In this document: positions 10,029-20,482 of the stretch, in pieces
Position numbering within the stretch: position 1 is the stretch's first letter
How the letters are laid out: the number at the start of each line of letters is the position of its first letter
DNA from: an uncultured Bacteroidales bacterium
GTDB taxonomy: Bacteria; Bacteroidota; Bacteroidia; Bacteroidales; Paludibacteraceae
DNA length: 64,000 bases
Direction: 5' to 3'
NCBI GenBank assembly: GCA_947164985.1
Contig: CAMUYI010000005.1
Coordinates: forward strand, 1-64,000
Made by a program: the position numbers and the translations under genes
Notes under the pieces: model-generated
Seen by the model: the letters and a program-made list of their open reading frames with translations, nothing else
Database searches by the model: none
What the model was told of the DNA's origin: nothing

Positions 10029-11051
10029 TCAATCAATGGTCATCTCGCCGCAGAGGTCTTGGGAAAGAAGTTCTTTGGCGTTTTCAGGTTGCTCGCCAAG
10101 GAGAAGCATCATCTTGGTCAGCAAGGCCTCGGTCGTGATATCATAACCGGAGAGCACACCGGCTTTCATCAGGTTGAGCGAGACGGCATAGAGCCCCATC
10201 TCCACCGATCCGGTGTTGCACTGCGTCTTATTGACGATGATGATCCCGCGATCCACCGCCGCTTTAAGTTCGCGGTAGAGCCATTTGTCAGTCGGCGCGT
10301 TTCCGGCACCGAAGGTCTCCAGTACCACACCTTTTAAACCACGCGTACGTAAGAGCGCGTGTACGACGGGTTGCTGAATACCCGGGAAGAGTTTGAGCAC
10401 CGCCACGTTCGTATCGAAGTCCTTATGCAGCCTGAGCGGTGCGTTCGGGTCCGAATAATGCACAAGATGCGGCTGGTAGATGATATGTACGCCGGCCTTT
10501 GCCAACGCGGGATAGTTATAACTGTTGAACGCCGAAAAATGCTCGGCATTGCGTTTGGTCGTGCGGTTGGCACGGAAGAGCCGGTCCTCAAAATAGATCG
10601 TCACTTCAGGCACGATGGCATTGCCTTCTTCATCCTGCGCCGCAGCTATCTCGATCGCCGTCAGCAGGTTCTCCTTCGCATCGCTCCGCAGTACACCTAC
10701 CGGCAGTTGAGAGCCCGTAAACACGACCGGTTTACTAAGGTTCTCCAACATGAACGACAGCGCCGAAGCCGAATAGCTCATCGTGTCCGTACCATGCAGA
10801 ACCACGAAGCCGTCGTACTCCTCGTAATGGTCATACACCATCTGCGCCATGCGCGCCCAACAGGCCGGATTGATATCCGACGAGTCGATCAGCGGCGAGA
10901 ACGCCTGTATATCCACCTCTACCTCACCGGCAAACAACTCCGGCATAAAGGCCTTAAACGTCTCCATGTCCGCCGGCACCAGGGCCTGCGTCGCGGCATC
11001 CCGCACCATGGTGATCGTTCCGCCTGTCGAAATCAAAAGTACCTTACTCAT
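10029..11051 (-). CDS. ansA: Type I L-asparaginase
   Basis: MSKVLLISTGGTITM and DGFVVLHGTDTMSYSASALSFML; start refined from 11180 to 11051. Confidence 0.92.
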   Translation of the reverse strand: MSKVLLISTGGTITMVRDAATQALVPADMETFKAFMPELFAGEVEVDIQAFSPLIDSSDINPACWARMAQMVYDHYEEYDGFVVLHGTDTMSYSASALSFMLENLSKPVVFTGSQLPVGVLRSDAKENLLTAIEIAAAQDEEGNAIVPEVTIYFEDRLFRANRTTKRNAEHFSAFNSYNYPALAKAGVHIIYQPHLVHYSDPNAPLRLHKDFDTNVAVLKLFPGIQQPVVHALLRTRGLKGVVLETFGAGNAPTDKWLYRELKAAVDRGIIIVNKTQCNTGSVEMGLYAVSLNLMKAGVLSGYDITTEALLTKMMLLLGEQPENAKELLSQDLCGEMTID

Positions 11052-11060
11052 AGTTCTCTT

Positions 11061-11082
11061 TGACCTTTGCGACTGCAAAGGT
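11061..11082. promoter_or_regulatory. ACCTTTGC-n-GCAAAGGT dyad between ansA and the divergent response regulator gene
   Basis: acctttgcgactgcaaaggt; minus strand reads GTACCTTTGCAG (-7 element). Confidence 0.6.
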
Positions 11083-11173
11083 ACGACAAAAAATCCACAT
11101 ACGCAAGAAAATACACAAAAAAAATGCAGGATATTTGCATATGTGCAAAAAATGTTGTAATTTTGCAGCGAAA

Positions 11174-11842
11174 ATGACACGTATTCTGATCATAGACGGC
11201 GACATCAGCCTTTCGACGGTGCTCAGCGACTACTTGAGTAGCCGCGGCTATCAGACTCATCTGGTTCATACAGGCAGAGCCGGTCTGGAGAGTCTGACGG
11301 AAAGTTCGTACGATCTGATATTAATGGAGTTGGAGGGCTTGAGTATGAACGGTTTTGAATTAATCAAGGATATCCGTCATCGGCTGCCTACCATACCGCT
11401 TATCGTCCTGACTAACCGCAGTGACCGCGAGGACCAAATGCGCGCTTTTCAGTTGGGCTGCGACGACTATCAGATGAAGCCTTTCACGATGGATATCCTT
11501 ATCTGCCGAATGGAGGCGATCTTACGCCGCGTACGGGCCTTTGAGGAGAGCAAACAGAAGGTGTTTGAATTGAACGGTAAGGTGTTTGACTCTGTGCATC
11601 AGACCTTCGACGGAAGTCATATGTCTTCGCGCGAAAGTGACCTACTGCTGATGCTTTGTCGGCAGGAAGGAGAAGTGGTGGACAAGCACCGCATTCTGAT
11701 GGCTTTATGGAAAGAAGACAATGCTTTCACAGCACGCTCTTTAGGCGTGTATATCAATCATTTACGGCAATTCCTGACGCCCGCAGAATACGAGATTATT
11801 GCCGTTCGTTTTAAAGGGTATAAATTGGTAAAAAAGATATGA
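11174..11842 (+). CDS. Response regulator transcription factor (receiver plus winged-helix DNA-binding)
   Basis: ILIIDGDISLSTVLSDYLSSRGY...YDLILMELEGLSMNGFELIKDIR...PLIVLTNRS...PFTMDILICRMEAILRR; C-terminal RSLGVYINHLRQFL. Confidence 0.9.
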   Translation: MTRILIIDGDISLSTVLSDYLSSRGYQTHLVHTGRAGLESLTESSYDLILMELEGLSMNGFELIKDIRHRLPTIPLIVLTNRSDREDQMRAFQLGCDDYQMKPFTMDILICRMEAILRRVRAFEESKQKVFELNGKVFDSVHQTFDGSHMSSRESDLLLMLCRQEGEVVDKHRILMALWKEDNAFTARSLGVYINHLRQFLTPAEYEIIAVRFKGYKLVKKI

Positions 11843-12483
11843 AAATTATAGCTCCGAGTGTATTATCTGCCGATTTCGGGCATTTGGCTCAAGATTTAGA
11901 GATGATCAACCGCAGCGATGCGGACTGGTTGCATATTGATGTCATGGACGGTACATTCGTACCGAATATATCGTTCGGATTTCCGTTAATGGTTCCGTTC
12001 AAGCAGTACTGCACCAAACCTTTGGATGTGCACCTGATGATTGTGCATCCGGAGAAATACGTGGAGCGGTTCTGCGATGCCGGTGCCTGGTCGGTGGGAT
12101 TTCACCTCGAAGCGGTGGAGGATCCACTTCCGATATTGGACATGATCAAAGCCAAAGGGGTGCGTACCTGTCTAACCATCAATCCGGATATCGACGTGAA
12201 GCGCCTCGTGCCTTATCTGGACAAGGTGGACATGGTGCTGCTGATGTCCGTTTTTGCAGGTTTCGGAGGTCAGAAATTCATCCCGGAGACGATGGATAAA
12301 ATTCGTTATATCAAAGCAGAGATAGACCGTCGAAACCTGCCTACGCTCATTGAGATAGACGGAGGTGTAAACACCGCCAATGCCGCTGAACTTTTTGCCG
12401 CCGGCGCCGATGCGTTGGTAGCCGGTAGTGCCGTCTTCGGTGCACCCGATCCGGAGGCTGCTATCCGTCAAATGAAGGGGTGA
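11839..12483 (+). CDS. rpe: Ribulose-phosphate 3-epimerase
   Basis: IIAPSVLSADFGHL, WLHIDVMDGTFVPNISFG, VHLMIVHPE, EIDGGVN; 4-bp overlap with the upstream gene. Confidence 0.96.
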   Translation: MKIIAPSVLSADFGHLAQDLEMINRSDADWLHIDVMDGTFVPNISFGFPLMVPFKQYCTKPLDVHLMIVHPEKYVERFCDAGAWSVGFHLEAVEDPLPILDMIKAKGVRTCLTINPDIDVKRLVPYLDKVDMVLLMSVFAGFGGQKFIPETMDKIRYIKAEIDRRNLPTLIEIDGGVNTANAAELFAAGADALVAGSAVFGAPDPEAAIRQMKG

Positions 12484-12510
12484 TTTTAAGGAAAACAAGC
12501 TCAAAATATA

Positions 12511-12545
12511 GAAAAATCGCCGATGAGAGCGATTTTTCTTCTTTT
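12511..12545 (+). terminator. Rho-independent terminator after rpe
   Basis: GAAAAATCGC-CGATGAGA-GCGATTTTTC then ttctttttatt. Confidence 0.85.
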
Positions 12546-12547
12546 TA

Positions 12548-12579
12548 TTTGCATAAATGCAAAAAAAGCAGTATCTTTG
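12548..12579 (+). promoter_or_regulatory. Bacteroidetes-type promoter of the giant surface-protein gene
   Basis: TTTG (12548) ... TATCTTTG (12572-12579), then CGCCCGATTTT. Confidence 0.7.
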
Positions 12580-12596
12580 CGCCCGATTTTGATTTC

Positions 12597-15500
12597 ATGA
12601 AAGAACTAAGACACATATGGGTACTGATCACACTGGCGTTGAGTTGGTGTCTTTCGGTTGTGGCGCAGGTGCCGGAGGAGCCCAAGAAGCTACCGGACGT
12701 AACATCCACGGAAGGACGCGATTTTTATGTAGCCTGGCTGCCGAACGGTGGTAGTGAACCAAGTTCAAGAGACTTAAAGCTACAGATGTTTGCTTCTTCG
12801 CGTCGCGACAACTCGATTACCGTCGAGTATGCGAATGGTGCCACCCAAAACTATACGATTGCAGCCGGACAGACCACGCTTATCACCGTTGATCCTAATT
12901 CGGTCTATTGGAATCCGGCCCTGGATGAAGAAGAAAAAATCCTTAGCAAAGGTATCCGCGTATATAGTGACGCAGACGAACTCTTCACCCTTTATTCCGT
13001 GAACCAGATGGGTGCACCCGGTTCATACAGTTTCGATGGTGCGCATATATTGCCGGTAGAGGCATTAGGTACAGAGTATATGGTGCAGACCGCTGACGGA
13101 GATGCCACTGCAACCGAGTTTGTAGTTATGTCCACCAAGCCCGGTGAGACCCATGTCACTATGAGTCTTAAGGTAAATAGCCGTCGTGGCAACACGACCG
13201 ACTTGAGTGTCACGCTCAATGGCCCAAAACAGATTTATATCGTTCGTTCCAAAGCGCCGGATCCTGAAAACCCGAGTGATATCATTGATCTATCGGGTTC
13301 TACTATCTGTGCCGATCAGCCAATCGCTGTTTGGAGCGGTAACCAATACGCTATCGTGCCATATCAACAGGGTCTGAGTAACGACCATGCCTACGACCAG
13401 CTGCTGCCGGTCACGAAATGGGGAAAGACTTTCTTGGTGCCTATGACGGCCGTCAATACCCAGCTGAACATCATGCGTATTGTGGCGCTACAAAATGGTA
13501 CGGATGTTTCAATCAAACGCGGTAACAATGCGCCTACCATGGTGTCGCTCGATCAAGGCGGGACCCATATGCAGCGTATGACGCAGAATGTCAACAACGC
13601 CAATCCGCAGAATGCCACCCATTATATAACGGCAACCAAACCGATACAGGTCTATCTCTACTCCACCAGTGCGGGTGTAAACAACTGGTACGACGACGAC
13701 GGTAACAACTACTTGCCCAGCAACCCGTCCATGACGATTATTCCGCCCTTGGAGTATTTGACCGACACCACGATCTTCAGAACCTACAACGGCGGTGACG
13801 GTGCGCTGACGCATATGATCAACCTCTTGGCGCCTACGTCCAAGATCGGTAGCATCCAACTGGACGGAGCACCGACTTCGGGCTGGAAAACCATTCCGTC
13901 CAATAATGCCTATTCGCAATTAACCTGCGAGGTGGCGGATAACACGCACATCATCACCGCACCCGAGAAAGCCTTCACAGGATACGCTTTCGGTATCGGC
14001 GAAGGAGAGGCGTATCTTTATCCTGTAGGCTATGATTTTACGCCCCAAAAAGACTCGCTTTTCCTTCTAGATAACGTTCAGGGTGAGACAGTTCGTCCTT
14101 CGGAATGGAAACGGGACTACATAAGCCCCACCGAAGGAGGATGGTATCTGGATCGTATTCTCAAAGATGACGGCACTTATGATCTTGACACCACCTTCAT
14201 CTGCGACAGCACCAGCCTCACCTTCCCCATTAAGACCTATGCACCATGGGAGTTAGTGCGTTGGGAGATAGAGGGCTCGATTCAGGGAAAGAATTATTTC
14301 ACGCCCTATGAGCAGCAAGTCGATACCACACCGAGACCCGAACTGGAGCACCTCTTCCATCTGTTGCCTATTGAGAAAAATAATAAGCCCTACGAAGACT
14401 TTGAGGTGCGCGGTATCCTGATCCATAAGCCGCTTATCTGCGAAGAGATCATCCCCGAAGACAAATGGGAGCGCGACACGTTCAACACGGTTGTACGCGT
14501 TATGCGGCAGTATAACGACACCACTTGGAAAGCGATCTGCGTAGGCGACACCATACATTTCTTCCGCGACACCGTATGGAATGTGAATCCCGCTACCATC
14601 ACCGGAGAACCCGAAGAGGGCATCCATTACGAGATGCGCACCACCATCTTCAATGATACCACCCATGATGAATCCCGCGGATTGTATCAGTACCAAGTCG
14701 GAACGAACAGTATCCAACGCGAATATATCTCCAGCCGTGGTTGTGACTCTTTGAGCACCCTGATGATCTACGTCTGCGAACCAAGTTATAAGCGGGTCGA
14801 TACAGTAGTGTGCCAAGATAGTTTGAAGCACCTCAACTTCGGTAAGTTCTTCGAGCGATTCTCCAAAAACAATAGCTGGCCGAAAGCCGATACGACGCTG
14901 TATGATACACTGCGTGCGAAAGATTGTATGAGGGGTCCCGAATGGCGCAAGTTCCGTCCGCATTGCCGCGATTTCAACGGTTGTGACAGCGTAATGGAGT
15001 TGCATCTGAAGGTGATGAAGGTGGTTAATAACACCTATCCGGAAAATATCTGTATGACCCGACTGGCAGAGATGGGTGGCGTCTATAAATGGATAGAGAA
15101 GAAGAGTAATCCGGAGCGCGTGATTCATATCTTCAACCCCGACACAATGCGCAAGGACTCAATCTACACCTTCCGCGATACCGTCAAATACAAGAACTGC
15201 CCGGACTGCACCGATGGAGGATGTGACAGTGTACGAAATCACCTATCCCTTCAGTTCATCAGCGATGACGGTCAGGAGCACGTTATCCATGTGTGTCAGA
15301 ATAAAGACACCACTTACAACAATATGGGCACACGTCAGTATTTCTCCGGCGTCGGTAAGAAATGCAACACGCCTTATCCCTATAATTTGGAGATCATCGT
15401 ACGAGACGTACAAGGCACAGAGCTATGCCGGTTCAACGATAGCGTAACTTTCTATGTAGATACCGTCTATCGGGATCAGATGACCTATGACACTGTTTGT

Positions 15501-18500
15501 ATCGACACCGCAGCGGTGGCCGCCGGTACACAGACCTATACTTGGAAAAATCACCCGAAGTTTGCGGCGATCAAGATTACACGACCGGGTCTATTCACCT
15601 ATCGTGATACGATACCTACGTATGACTGTCATTGCGACTCGATATGCGTACTTAAGTTGCGGGTAGGTAAACCGGAAGAGAAAAAGACCATTGATACCAT
15701 TTGCGATGATGGTTCGTTCATGTGGCAAGACACTTTGTTCTACGGTATCAAATACGAAGGGACAATCCCCCCCTCGCAAAAGAGCAAGAAAGTGACCGGT
15801 TCGATTTATACTTCGCGTAAAGATACGGTTACGCAATATGGCTGTGACTCGATACTAACACTGCATCTGAAGATCTGGCCGACCTATGTGGCGGAACGCA
15901 AAGATACATTCGTATGTGCCGATGAGCCATATAATTTTGACGGAACGTGGTACAATACACCGGGTAACAGATGGACTCCTGGAACCATTGTTCCTCTCTC
16001 CAAACATGTCAATTCCATACATGGTTGCGATAGCGCTGTCTTGCACTACATAGCCGTTCATCCGATCTATCTGAATGAACAAGAAGAGAACGATACTGTA
16101 TGTCAAGTGCTGCAAGGAAAAGCGTATTACGAGTGGGAAGGGGAAGACCATGCACTTTGGAACACAACGCATAAGGTATCCCTCAACACCGCCACCACCA
16201 AGTATTTAGTGGATTCATTAACCACTATTGACGGTTGTGACTCGATCATCCATCGTACTTTGGTCATCATGCCGACGTACGACGACACCATTCCGCATCT
16301 GATGAACAGCGAGGACACAGTACATTGGGAGGGACGTATCTATGCCGGTATTGATGCAGTGTTTGATAACGACAAAGGCTGGCCTGTGGTACGCAGTACC
16401 GGTCTCAAATACTACACCGACTCTCTCTCTACGACGAAGATCGGTACCCATTTTTGCGACTCGGTACGCACGCTCAAGTTGGCGATCGGAAAAGTATTCC
16501 GTGACACCATGTATGATGCTACTTGCGTCAACTGCGGTACGTATTATTGGACTATCACAAGTCCCAAGACCGGCGTCGACACCGTCATTCCGATCACCGA
16601 TCTGCCGGAGGCTTATCAGGAGCGCATCTATTACGACAGTCTATTGACCGAGTTGGATTTTGACTCGATCTACGTGCTCCGTCTGACCGGCTATCCGCAT
16701 TATGACTATGATGAACCGGATGAGATCTGTCAGGGTGAGGCATATAACTGGCCGGGACATATGCCGACTGACAATGCGGTGGTTCACCGCCTCTTTGTGG
16801 CTGGAAAACCCATCACCGAGATCCCGACCGATTCATTCGGTTTGATACAGGTGGTAGACAGTATGCTGACGGATACGATCTTCAGAAATCCGAAGACCGG
16901 CGAAGTGAAGCAGATGCATTGCGATAGTGTCTGGACGCTCAACCTCACCATCCATGAGACCTATAACGACCGTTATGTCTTGCGGAGCGACACTTTCCCG
17001 ATGAGTTCGAACGACACCTTATCGTATTTCAACCAACCGCATGTGCTCTTCGTCGGATATGACTTCGACTTTGAGGCAGCAGGTGTGACGAAAGAAGATT
17101 TCAAGCAACAGTTCGATACCGTGGTCTATATCCAACCTACCGGTGATGAGACTTGGCGGGACTCGGTAATTAACCGTTCGCAATACAACTGCGATAGTGT
17201 GCATTATATCGTGATCCATATATGCGAGATTACGTTCACGCAGCTACGCGACACGATTGCCGATAACGATACGACTTGGTTCTTTGGCGGTGAGACCGAA
17301 TATGGCAAACATACTTTACCGCTCGTCACAGGACATAAGTTCCATTACTACGATGATGCATGTACCATACCGGTGGACTACACCGTAGATCACGATCGCG
17401 CGATACGCGAGTACCTCTTTATTGATACGCTGCGCACCACCAATGGTTGCGACTCGATCGTGCATGACTCGGTCATCGTCTTCCCGTCGTACCGATTCCA
17501 GTTCGACACCACGATATGCTCCAATGCACGATGGGACTGGCGGAAATATGATTACGTCAACCGATACAAGAGCGGTTTTGTTTATGACTCCGTGAACTAC
17601 AAAGTCGGTACCCATACCTTCGACTCCGTCTATGTGCTGAACTTGCATGTTGTGCCTTCCGGTTTCTACCAGTTCGACACCATCCTATGCATGAACGATA
17701 CGCTCTATTGGCAGGACCAGAAGATCTACTACCGTCAGGGAGGCATGAAATACGTAGAGGCAATATACAAAGATGAGGAATCCTTGTGCGGCGATATCTA
17801 CCACATGGATCTGACCTTTGTTCCGTATTACAGCACCGCGCTTATCGAGTACGACACAATCTGCCAATTGGATGACTACCATTGGATTACAGAGGGAGAA
17901 GTAAACGAACACCTGGAGAATCTGCGGGACGGCAAGGGACATAAGTTGACGAAGATCCCGACGGATGTGGCCGGTGATTTCATGTACTACGACAGCCTGA
18001 AGACCACAGGTTGCGGTTGTGACTCCGTCTATACGCTCCAACTGCATATCAAGCCGTCCTATCATCTGTATGACACGGATTACGTCTATTGTTCGGCAGA
18101 CACCTTAGACTGGCACGACTCGCTCTATACCTATCAGGGTGAACCGGAGGTATACGACACCATCTTCGGTACCGCCTCCAACGGATGCGACTCGATCTTC
18201 TATCTGCATGTGCATTTTAACCTGTCGTATGACACCACCGACTCCGTCTTCCTCTGCTCGGATGTAGAGCATTATACATGGGAAGATATCGTCTTTGACG
18301 ATACGCTGCGCAAGGCACGTACCTGGTTGGAGCCGAAGTCGTACTCGTTCGTTCGCAATTATCCGACCACGATCGGTCAATGCGACTCTATCTTGCGGTT
18401 GGAGATCACGATAGCGCCGAACTTCGATTCGATATGGACGGATACGATCTGTCACGGCGAGACCTATGACCTCTTCGGTCAGAAGTTGACTACGGCCGGT

Positions 18501-19445
18501 AACTATACGGCGGAGCAACCGAATAAATGGGGTTGCAAGACCTTCTATTATCTCACTTTGGTTGAGGTGCCGACGCCGAAATTCGAACTCAAGGTCGATC
18601 CGGTATGTGTGGACAAAGAGGGTGTAGCCAATATCTACCAACTGCATTATACGCACGATAGCGAGTTTGCACCGATCTCCTACTCCATCCGCTATGACTC
18701 TGTCGCTCAGGCTATGGGCTTTGAGGATGAAGAGGACATACCGATTGCGCCGAACCAGACCACTTTGGATCTGACGGTACCGACCTTCAGTGAACCGACC
18801 GCTTATCCGCGTCCGGGTTATTACAATGCCGTCATCGCCTTTAACAACGGTGTATGTCTGTCCGACAGTCTGATGACCTATCCGTTCACGATGACGATGC
18901 AGTACCCGTCCTGGCTCGTAGAACAACATTTCAATGATGTGATGGCTTTGCTGGATGCACCGTACAACGGCGGTTATACATGGACAGCCTTCCAATGGTA
19001 CGAGAACGACACACCGATCGTCGGTCAGACCAAGCCCTACCTGCATATACCGACCGGACTGAATGCCGGATCCGCTTACAGTGTGGAACTGACCCGCACA
19101 GACGACAGTGTTACAGTACGTACATGTCCTACCCTAGCTGTCACCATCTATGATGGTTATGCACCTAAAATGGGCTATTTGGGTGTCACCCCGACCTGCG
19201 TCGTATCGGCTCATCCTGTGATCCATATCTTGTCACGTAAGAGCGGCACCTATCGTATCACCACCACCGAAGGAAATCTGGCCGGTGAAGGCGTCTTCCA
19301 TCCGGATGTAACCGCCGTAAACGTACCGGCAACATCGGGTATGTATATTGTGCAGTTATGGTCCAATGATACCCCGGAAGAACCGTATAGAGCTATAAAA
19401 ATAGTTGTAAGAGATATATGTCCAAATTGCGATACATCCTTCTGA
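12597..19445 (+). CDS. Giant secreted surface protein (about 2282 aa): IgGFc-binding-like N-terminal region, about 18 'xCDSI/Vxx(L)xLxV' repeats, T9SS/adhesin-like C-terminal region
   Basis: Signal peptide MKELRHIWVLITLALSWCLSVVAQ; TEGRDFYVAWLPNGG...; recurrent RGCDSLSTLMIYV, NGCDSVMELHLKV, YGCDSILTLHLKI, NGCDSIVHDSVIV, CGCDSVYTLQLHI; start refined from 12480 to 12597. Confidence 0.85.
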   Translation: MKELRHIWVLITLALSWCLSVVAQVPEEPKKLPDVTSTEGRDFYVAWLPNGGSEPSSRDLKLQMFASSRRDNSITVEYANGATQNYTIAAGQTTLITVDPNSVYWNPALDEEEKILSKGIRVYSDADELFTLYSVNQMGAPGSYSFDGAHILPVEALGTEYMVQTADGDATATEFVVMSTKPGETHVTMSLKVNSRRGNTTDLSVTLNGPKQIYIVRSKAPDPENPSDIIDLSGSTICADQPIAVWSGNQYAIVPYQQGLSNDHAYDQLLPVTKWGKTFLVPMTAVNTQLNIMRIVALQNGTDVSIKRGNNAPTMVSLDQGGTHMQRMTQNVNNANPQNATHYITATKPIQVYLYSTSAGVNNWYDDDGNNYLPSNPSMTIIPPLEYLTDTTIFRTYNGGDGALTHMINLLAPTSKIGSIQLDGAPTSGWKTIPSNNAYSQLTCEVADNTHIITAPEKAFTGYAFGIGEGEAYLYPVGYDFTPQKDSLFLLDNVQGETVRPSEWKRDYISPTEGGWYLDRILKDDGTYDLDTTFICDSTSLTFPIKTYAPWELVRWEIEGSIQGKNYFTPYEQQVDTTPRPELEHLFHLLPIEKNNKPYEDFEVRGILIHKPLICEEIIPEDKWERDTFNTVVRVMRQYNDTTWKAICVGDTIHFFRDTVWNVNPATITGEPEEGIHYEMRTTIFNDTTHDESRGLYQYQVGTNSIQREYISSRGCDSLSTLMIYVCEPSYKRVDTVVCQDSLKHLNFGKFFERFSKNNSWPKADTTLYDTLRAKDCMRGPEWRKFRPHCRDFNGCDSVMELHLKVMKVVNNTYPENICMTRLAEMGGVYKWIEKKSNPERVIHIFNPDTMRKDSIYTFRDTVKYKNCPDCTDGGCDSVRNHLSLQFISDDGQEHVIHVCQNKDTTYNNMGTRQYFSGVGKKCNTPYPYNLEIIVRDVQGTELCRFNDSVTFYVDTVYRDQMTYDTVCIDTAAVAAGTQTYTWKNHPKFAAIKITRPGLFTYRDTIPTYDCHCDSICVLKLRVGKPEEKKTIDTICDDGSFMWQDTLFYGIKYEGTIPPSQKSKKVTGSIYTSRKDTVTQYGCDSILTLHLKIWPTYVAERKDTFVCADEPYNFDGTWYNTPGNRWTPGTIVPLSKHVNSIHGCDSAVLHYIAVHPIYLNEQEENDTVCQVLQGKAYYEWEGEDHALWNTTHKVSLNTATTKYLVDSLTTIDGCDSIIHRTLVIMPTYDDTIPHLMNSEDTVHWEGRIYAGIDAVFDNDKGWPVVRSTGLKYYTDSLSTTKIGTHFCDSVRTLKLAIGKVFRDTMYDATCVNCGTYYWTITSPKTGVDTVIPITDLPEAYQERIYYDSLLTELDFDSIYVLRLTGYPHYDYDEPDEICQGEAYNWPGHMPTDNAVVHRLFVAGKPITEIPTDSFGLIQVVDSMLTDTIFRNPKTGEVKQMHCDSVWTLNLTIHETYNDRYVLRSDTFPMSSNDTLSYFNQPHVLFVGYDFDFEAAGVTKEDFKQQFDTVVYIQPTGDETWRDSVINRSQYNCDSVHYIVIHICEITFTQLRDTIADNDTTWFFGGETEYGKHTLPLVTGHKFHYYDDACTIPVDYTVDHDRAIREYLFIDTLRTTNGCDSIVHDSVIVFPSYRFQFDTTICSNARWDWRKYDYVNRYKSGFVYDSVNYKVGTHTFDSVYVLNLHVVPSGFYQFDTILCMNDTLYWQDQKIYYRQGGMKYVEAIYKDEESLCGDIYHMDLTFVPYYSTALIEYDTICQLDDYHWITEGEVNEHLENLRDGKGHKLTKIPTDVAGDFMYYDSLKTTGCGCDSVYTLQLHIKPSYHLYDTDYVYCSADTLDWHDSLYTYQGEPEVYDTIFGTASNGCDSIFYLHVHFNLSYDTTDSVFLCSDVEHYTWEDIVFDDTLRKARTWLEPKSYSFVRNYPTTIGQCDSILRLEITIAPNFDSIWTDTICHGETYDLFGQKLTTAGNYTAEQPNKWGCKTFYYLTLVEVPTPKFELKVDPVCVDKEGVANIYQLHYTHDSEFAPISYSIRYDSVAQAMGFEDEEDIPIAPNQTTLDLTVPTFSEPTAYPRPGYYNAVIAFNNGVCLSDSLMTYPFTMTMQYPSWLVEQHFNDVMALLDAPYNGGYTWTAFQWYENDTPIVGQTKPYLHIPTGLNAGSAYSVELTRTDDSVTVRTCPTLAVTIYDGYAPKMGYLGVTPTCVVSAHPVIHILSRKSGTYRITTTEGNLAGEGVFHPDVTAVNVPATSGMYIVQLWSNDTPEEPYRAIKIVVRDICPNCDTSF

Positions 19446-20482
19446 TCCTCTGTCTGCTCCCTGCGCTCACATGGGCACAGCGGCGCTACTCCGTTTCCGA
19501 GAAGCGCGAGTATGAGTTGGCAGGCAAGAGCGGGTTCTCCTCCAAAGATGTGGAGAACAAGACCGATGTGCTCTTTGGTCTTCACTCTTCCGAATACGGT
19601 GGTACGCACCACCTGATCGGTATTTCTCTCGAAGGTGCATGGTCATCCTTCGTGTCGAATATGCCGGCGGCTAAAATAACACCGGGCGGAGGAAGCGCCG
19701 GACTGCATCTGTTGTATGAGTTCCAGCATAACGGTCTCCTTGTACAGACAGGCGTCGGTGTTGCTTTCCAGCAGGTATATAACGACATCGCCGACACGGC
19801 TATCTACCATCCTAACATGCTGGATACCTGGAGCGGCACCACACCCCGCCCCTTCACCCTCAAGCATCATTTCACGAACCGTCAGGACATGGCGCAGATG
19901 GCATACGGACAGGTGCCCTTGTATCTCGGCCATTATTTCTTCGGTTCACGAGGAATCGGTTATTTCTTAGCTGGTCTGCATGCCAATTATGCGTTCTGGG
20001 GTACAACCAAACAAACCCTGAGCGGCTCTACTTACGGTAACTACGAGCAGTACGTCGGATATATGGAAGAGATGGATAATCATGGTTTCCGAAAAGATGT
20101 ACCTATCGAGCGAACGGGTAAGCAACTAGAACTCAAGATAGATATCATGGCGCATGCCGAATTGGGCTATGAATACAACACCCGTCAGAGTTCGAAAAGT
20201 TACCGCGTTCGTCCCAGCGACCGTTTGGACGGACGTATCCGTATAGCCGGTTTTGTCGATTTCGGCATGCTCAATATCTGTCCGAACACCAAAGGTGTTT
20301 TCTATGAGATGCCGACGGAGACGATTTTTGATTTCTCCACCTATCAGATGGACCATGTGTTTGCGACCCAAGATGCCTCGAAATTCTGGGTACGTAATCT
20401 CTTTGCCGGCATACGTGTCACTTTCCTCTTCGGTTTCCAACCGAAAGAGCGATGCATCCTCTGCGATACATGGCGTCATTAA
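19418..20482 (+). CDS. Outer-membrane beta-barrel-like protein, 28-nt overlap with the giant gene
   Basis: Signal peptide MSKLRYILLILCLLPALTWAQ; alternating aromatic/Gly pattern; overlap 19418-19445. Confidence 0.7.
   Translation: MSKLRYILLILCLLPALTWAQRRYSVSEKREYELAGKSGFSSKDVENKTDVLFGLHSSEYGGTHHLIGISLEGAWSSFVSNMPAAKITPGGGSAGLHLLYEFQHNGLLVQTGVGVAFQQVYNDIADTAIYHPNMLDTWSGTTPRPFTLKHHFTNRQDMAQMAYGQVPLYLGHYFFGSRGIGYFLAGLHANYAFWGTTKQTLSGSTYGNYEQYVGYMEEMDNHGFRKDVPIERTGKQLELKIDIMAHAELGYEYNTRQSSKSYRVRPSDRLDGRIRIAGFVDFGMLNICPNTKGVFYEMPTETIFDFSTYQMDHVFATQDASKFWVRNLFAGIRVTFLFGFQPKERCILCDTWRH

Noticed and set aside
12480-12596. Upstream extension of the 2321-aa ORF start
   Set aside because: It covers the rpe terminator and a clear TATCTTTG promoter; the signal peptide starts at 12597.
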